This document shows positions 5,639 to 7,868 of a DNA stretch of 7,868 nucleotides, piece after piece. Every line of letters begins with the position of its first letter. Within the stretch, counting starts at the first letter, position 1. The stretch covers positions 1 to 7,868 of the forward strand of contig JAFUUM010000183.1 of NCBI GenBank assembly GCA_017477805.1. The letters run 5' to 3'. The position numbers were made by a program, and so were the translations under genes. Source of the DNA: Lachnospiraceae bacterium. GTDB taxonomy: Bacteria > Bacillota > Clostridia > Lachnospirales > Lachnospiraceae. A model generated the notes under the pieces. It ran no database searches, was not told where the DNA came from, and worked only from the letters and a program-made list of their open reading frames with translations.

Positions 5639-5696
5639 AATATTTCAAGCAAAAGACCATGAACGGTCGTATCTATCTTACCAAGTTTGGGAGGAT

Positions 5697-5724
5697 ATTA
5701 AAATACTGTTGGGGCAAGTAGCAA
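5697..5724 (-). promoter_or_regulatory. Tentative promoter of the FRG gene
   Basis: On the minus strand TTGCTA (5724-5719, 4 of 6) and TTTAAT (5702-5697, 5 of 6) are 16 bases apart, giving a leader of roughly 60 bases. The -35 box overlaps the ribosome binding site of the divergent small gene. The match is modest in an AT-rich gap, so chance is possible. Confidence 0.3.
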
Positions 5725-5733
5725 AGGACAACT

Positions 5734-6093
5734 ATGGCAGAACAAAAACACCGTCTGGTGGGATTAAAAAAACTGGAACCGTCGGCAAAGGACGGGAAGA
5801 AGGAAGCAGACAGGCCTATGGAGAATATGCTGGACTCCGTGAAAGAGGGAGCCAGGGAACTGACCATGTCCGTCTCCGCCATCTGTGAAAAGGAGGGCAA
5901 AAAACTTGCCTACGTAACCTTTACGGATGGAGAAAAGAAGGCAGAGGGGGTGATCCCGGAGTGCGTGATCACCGTTAATGAAGGTTTTACAAAAGATGAG
6001 GTGGATCAGCTGCAGGCCTATATGCAGCGGGAACTGCCCATGCTGAAAAAGACGGCGGCAGGGATCCGGCTGTTTGATGCCTTTCGGAAATAA
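5734..6093 (+). CDS. Small conserved-looking protein of unknown function
   Basis: A 119-residue protein starts at an ATG 5 bases after AAAGGA (5723-5728). I do not recognise the family. The first 40 residues are charged and lysine-rich and look flexible. The rest has alternating strand-like segments (LTMSVSAICEKEGKKLAYVTFTDGEKKAEGVIP in pattern, about 43-75), then CVITVNEGFTKDEVDQLQAYM (about 77-97) leading into an amphipathic helix and a basic end, FDAFRK. There is no signal peptide or membrane segment, so it is probably cytoplasmic. It has its own ribosome binding site and a strong terminator 13 bases after the stop codon, which supports a real single-gene unit. The FRG gene is divergent, but nothing in the sequence links their functions. 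Confidence 0.75.
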   Translation: MAEQKHRLVGLKKLEPSAKDGKKEADRPMENMLDSVKEGARELTMSVSAICEKEGKKLAYVTFTDGEKKAEGVIPECVITVNEGFTKDEVDQLQAYMQRELPMLKKTAAGIRLFDAFRK

Positions 6094-6106
6094 GAAGATG
6101 AACGAT

Positions 6107-6141
6107 AAACGAGCAGGTACGGAGAAGTACCTGCTCGTTTT
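6107..6141 (+). terminator. Rho-independent terminator after the small gene
   Basis: AAACGAGCAGGTAC (6107-6120) pairs perfectly over 14 bases with GTACCTGCTCGTTT (6127-6140) around a GGAGAA loop, and the T-run reaches 6141. It starts 13 bases after the stop codon. Because the stem also ends in TTT on the minus strand, and the chemoreceptor gene ends 33 bases away on that side, it may stop both transcripts. Confidence 0.92.
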
Positions 6142-6173
6142 GTATTGCCGATCTTGAACTTTTGCTTTTCGTT

Positions 6174-7868
6174 TTACAGATTTACAAAACGTTTGGTGGC
6201 GCTGCCTAACTGATCCGCAACGGTGGTGTTTTCGTCCACCGCATCGGAGATGTCCTGGAATTCGGAAACGATCTCCGTGGAGTTGTTGGCAGAAAGGGAG
6301 ATGGCATCGGAGCTTTCTTCCACGGATCTTGTGATGGTGGATACGGACTCTGCCATATCGTTCATGATCTTTGTCAGGTGATCTGCCTTTTCCATGAAGC
6401 TTGCCAGCATCTCGTCCACGATGTTGGCGGTGTTCTCATACTTCAGGCCGGTGGCTTCAAACTCTTCGTAATCGCCGATGACCACGTTGTTGATGAAGTC
6501 CAGGACCTCGGTAGCGTTTGCGGAAAGGCTTTCCACAGCCTTGGTCACATCTGCGGAGATCTGCTGGATGTTGCCGGCGGTCTCGGTACTGTTTTCCGCC
6601 AGGGTACGGATCTCATCCGCCACAACCGCAAAGCCTTTTCCGGCTTCTCCGGCACGGGCTGCCTCGATGGAAGCGTTCAGAGCAAGGAGGTTGGTCTGGG
6701 ATGCGATGTTCAGGATCTGGGCGGTGAGGGCATCGATCTGTTTTACCTTCTCACTGTCCTTTACGGAACGCTCAAGCACCTGGCTGAGTTCCTGCATCTT
6801 CGCACCGGTATTGTTCTTCTTGCTGGTGGCGCCCTGCTTGATGGATCTTGCATCCTGCTTGATCTCACGGCTCTTCTGATTGCCGGAACGGACTTCGTCT
6901 TCGATCTGGCCTGCGGCATCTTTGACCTCGTTCATCTTGCCGTCGATGGCCATGGCATTGGTGGAAACATTCTCCATGCTGGCGGAGAGCTCTTCCAGAG
7001 CGGCGGTGGTGTTGGTCACGTGATCACCGGCACTGGCAACTCTGGCATTTACGGTATCGGTGGAGCCGGAGAGGACTTCCACACCGCTCTTTAAATCTTT
7101 CAAGATACCCTGCAGGGTTTCAATAAAGGAGTTCAGACCATCCTGGATATAAACAAGTTCGGAACCCACTTGGGCGTCCACACGTTTTGTCAGGTCGCCC
7201 TTGCCACCATCGATATCGGAGATGATGTCGTTTACCTGATTGGAGATGGTCAGGACTTTCTTGACCAGGAAGAGATAGTTCAGGACAAGACCGAGGATGA
7301 TCAGGGCCAGGAAGATGCCGATGCCGATATAACAGAAACGGGCCCCTTCTGCTTTTGATTCCGCCATGATGTTATTGCAGCCTGCAACAACCTTGCTCAG
7401 GCCGGCTTCGAGATTTCCGAACTCCACGGTAAACTCATCCGCCAGGGCATTCACCTGCTGGTTCATCAGCGTGATGGCCTCGGAACGCTGGCCCAGGGAA
7501 TAGAGCTTTTGAACCTGTGCGGATGCTTCCCGGAAGGTTGCGATATCGGCTACCATGCGTTCGCAGGCTTCCGCCGTCTCGGTATTGTTAAAGGAACGAA
7601 GATAGGCAGCAAGGTCGGAGGCGGTGGTCTCCGCTTCCGCCAGGTTTGCTTCCACAACACCATACATGGTCTTTCTGTCTTCCGCGCTTTCCGCGATCAT
7701 GGATGCAAGGAGCACGGTCTTGGAGGTATCGATCTGATCCTTTAACAGGCTTTCGGAGCTGTTTAAGTCGTTGATGTACCCCATCATGCTGCTGGCGGTC
7801 GTTACCACGTTGTTAAAGCGCTGCATGACCATGGAGATCACGAACAGGAAGCAGGCCAAAAGCACAAC
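6174..7868 (-). CDS. Methyl-accepting chemotaxis protein, 5'-truncated at the window edge
   Basis: The frame is open to the right edge, so the true start and part of the first membrane helix are missing; the GTG at 7865 is internal. Residues below count from that GTG. Residues 1-14 are the end of transmembrane helix 1. Residues about 15-175 are a helical extracellular sensor of the four-helix-bundle (4HB-MCP) type. Residues about 178-201 form transmembrane helix 2. A HAMP linker follows (about 202-256, with GDLTKRVD), then a long coiled-coil signalling domain. The highly conserved hairpin tip that contacts CheA and CheW is intact: IASQTNLLALNASIEAARAGE (387-407) and GKGFAVVADEIRTLA (409-423). 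EELSASMEN (291-299) is a candidate methylation region. The protein ends FVNL with no CheR-binding pentapeptide. Its ligand cannot be inferred. Presence implies a chemotaxis system, and probably flagella, elsewhere in the genome. Confidence 0.95.
   Translation of the reverse strand, partial: VVLLACFLFVISMVMQRFNNVVTTASSMMGYINDLNSSESLLKDQIDTSKTVLLASMIAESAEDRKTMYGVVEANLAEAETTASDLAAYLRSFNNTETAEACERMVADIATFREASAQVQKLYSLGQRSEAITLMNQQVNALADEFTVEFGNLEAGLSKVVAGCNNIMAESKAEGARFCYIGIGIFLALIILGLVLNYLFLVKKVLTISNQVNDIISDIDGGKGDLTKRVDAQVGSELVYIQDGLNSFIETLQGILKDLKSGVEVLSGSTDTVNARVASAGDHVTNTTAALEELSASMENVSTNAMAIDGKMNEVKDAAGQIEDEVRSGNQKSREIKQDARSIKQGATSKKNNTGAKMQELSQVLERSVKDSEKVKQIDALTAQILNIASQTNLLALNASIEAARAGEAGKGFAVVADEIRTLAENSTETAGNIQQISADVTKAVESLSANATEVLDFINNVVIGDYEEFEATGLKYENTANIVDEMLASFMEKADHLTKIMNDMAESVSTITRSVEESSDAISLSANNSTEIVSEFQDISDAVDENTTVADQLGSATKRFVNL

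Noticed and set aside
4838..5662. A 274-codon open frame on the plus strand opposite the FRG gene
   Set aside because: It is antisense to a gene with recognisable family motifs, lacks a good ribosome binding site, has a composition typical of a mirrored frame (rich in His, Val, Gly, Asp) and no recognisable domain.
5655..5668. GACC-ATGAAC-GGTC inverted repeat in the FRG leader, possible operator
   Set aside because: Only four base pairs around a six-base spacer; expected by chance in this length.

Overview
The window looks like chromosomal DNA from a Gram-positive clostridium, most likely Lachnospiraceae or a close gut or rumen relative. The reasons are strong AGGAGG-type ribosome binding sites, GTG and TTG starts, a lipoprotein with a clostridial-style signal peptide and a Thr/Glu/Ala-rich linker, a solute-binding protein with a C-terminal membrane anchor, and a clostridial-type chemoreceptor. 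This assignment comes from recognising families; no search was run, and the genus is not determined.

Layout. (1) Bases 1-963: 3' part of an ABC-type extracellular solute-binding protein gene. (2) 973-1938: a self-contained unit with a well-spaced promoter, a lipoprotein gene carrying two apparently duplicated beta-rich domains, and a strong terminator. (3) 1939-2395: a gene-poor stretch packed with short repeats: an 8-bp AT tandem, a 23-bp-period repeat, and five copies of a TTAGGCA-type motif, mostly arranged as hairpins. (4) 2396-3106: a calcineurin-like phosphoesterase whose coding sequence is interrupted, in frame, by three back-to-back palindromes. (5) 3166-4797: a two-domain enzyme joining a metallo-beta-lactamase-fold hydrolase to an alpha/beta-hydrolase esterase. 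(6) 4823-5626, minus strand: an FRG-domain protein converging on the esterase gene. (7) 5734-6093: a small, unrecognised conserved-looking protein followed by a clear terminator. (8) 6174-7868, minus strand: a methyl-accepting chemotaxis protein that runs off the right edge.

The genes do not form one pathway. They are mostly single transcription units of metabolic, envelope and sensory function, separated by terminators or convergent junctions. Only the phosphoesterase and the hydrolase fusion (59 bases apart, no terminator seen between them) could be co-transcribed. No phage, plasmid, CRISPR, transposase, tRNA or rRNA gene was seen. The most unusual signal is the palindromic cassette inside the phosphoesterase gene, close to a repeat-rich intergenic region. 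It looks like a palindromic repetitive element tolerated as an extra peptide loop.
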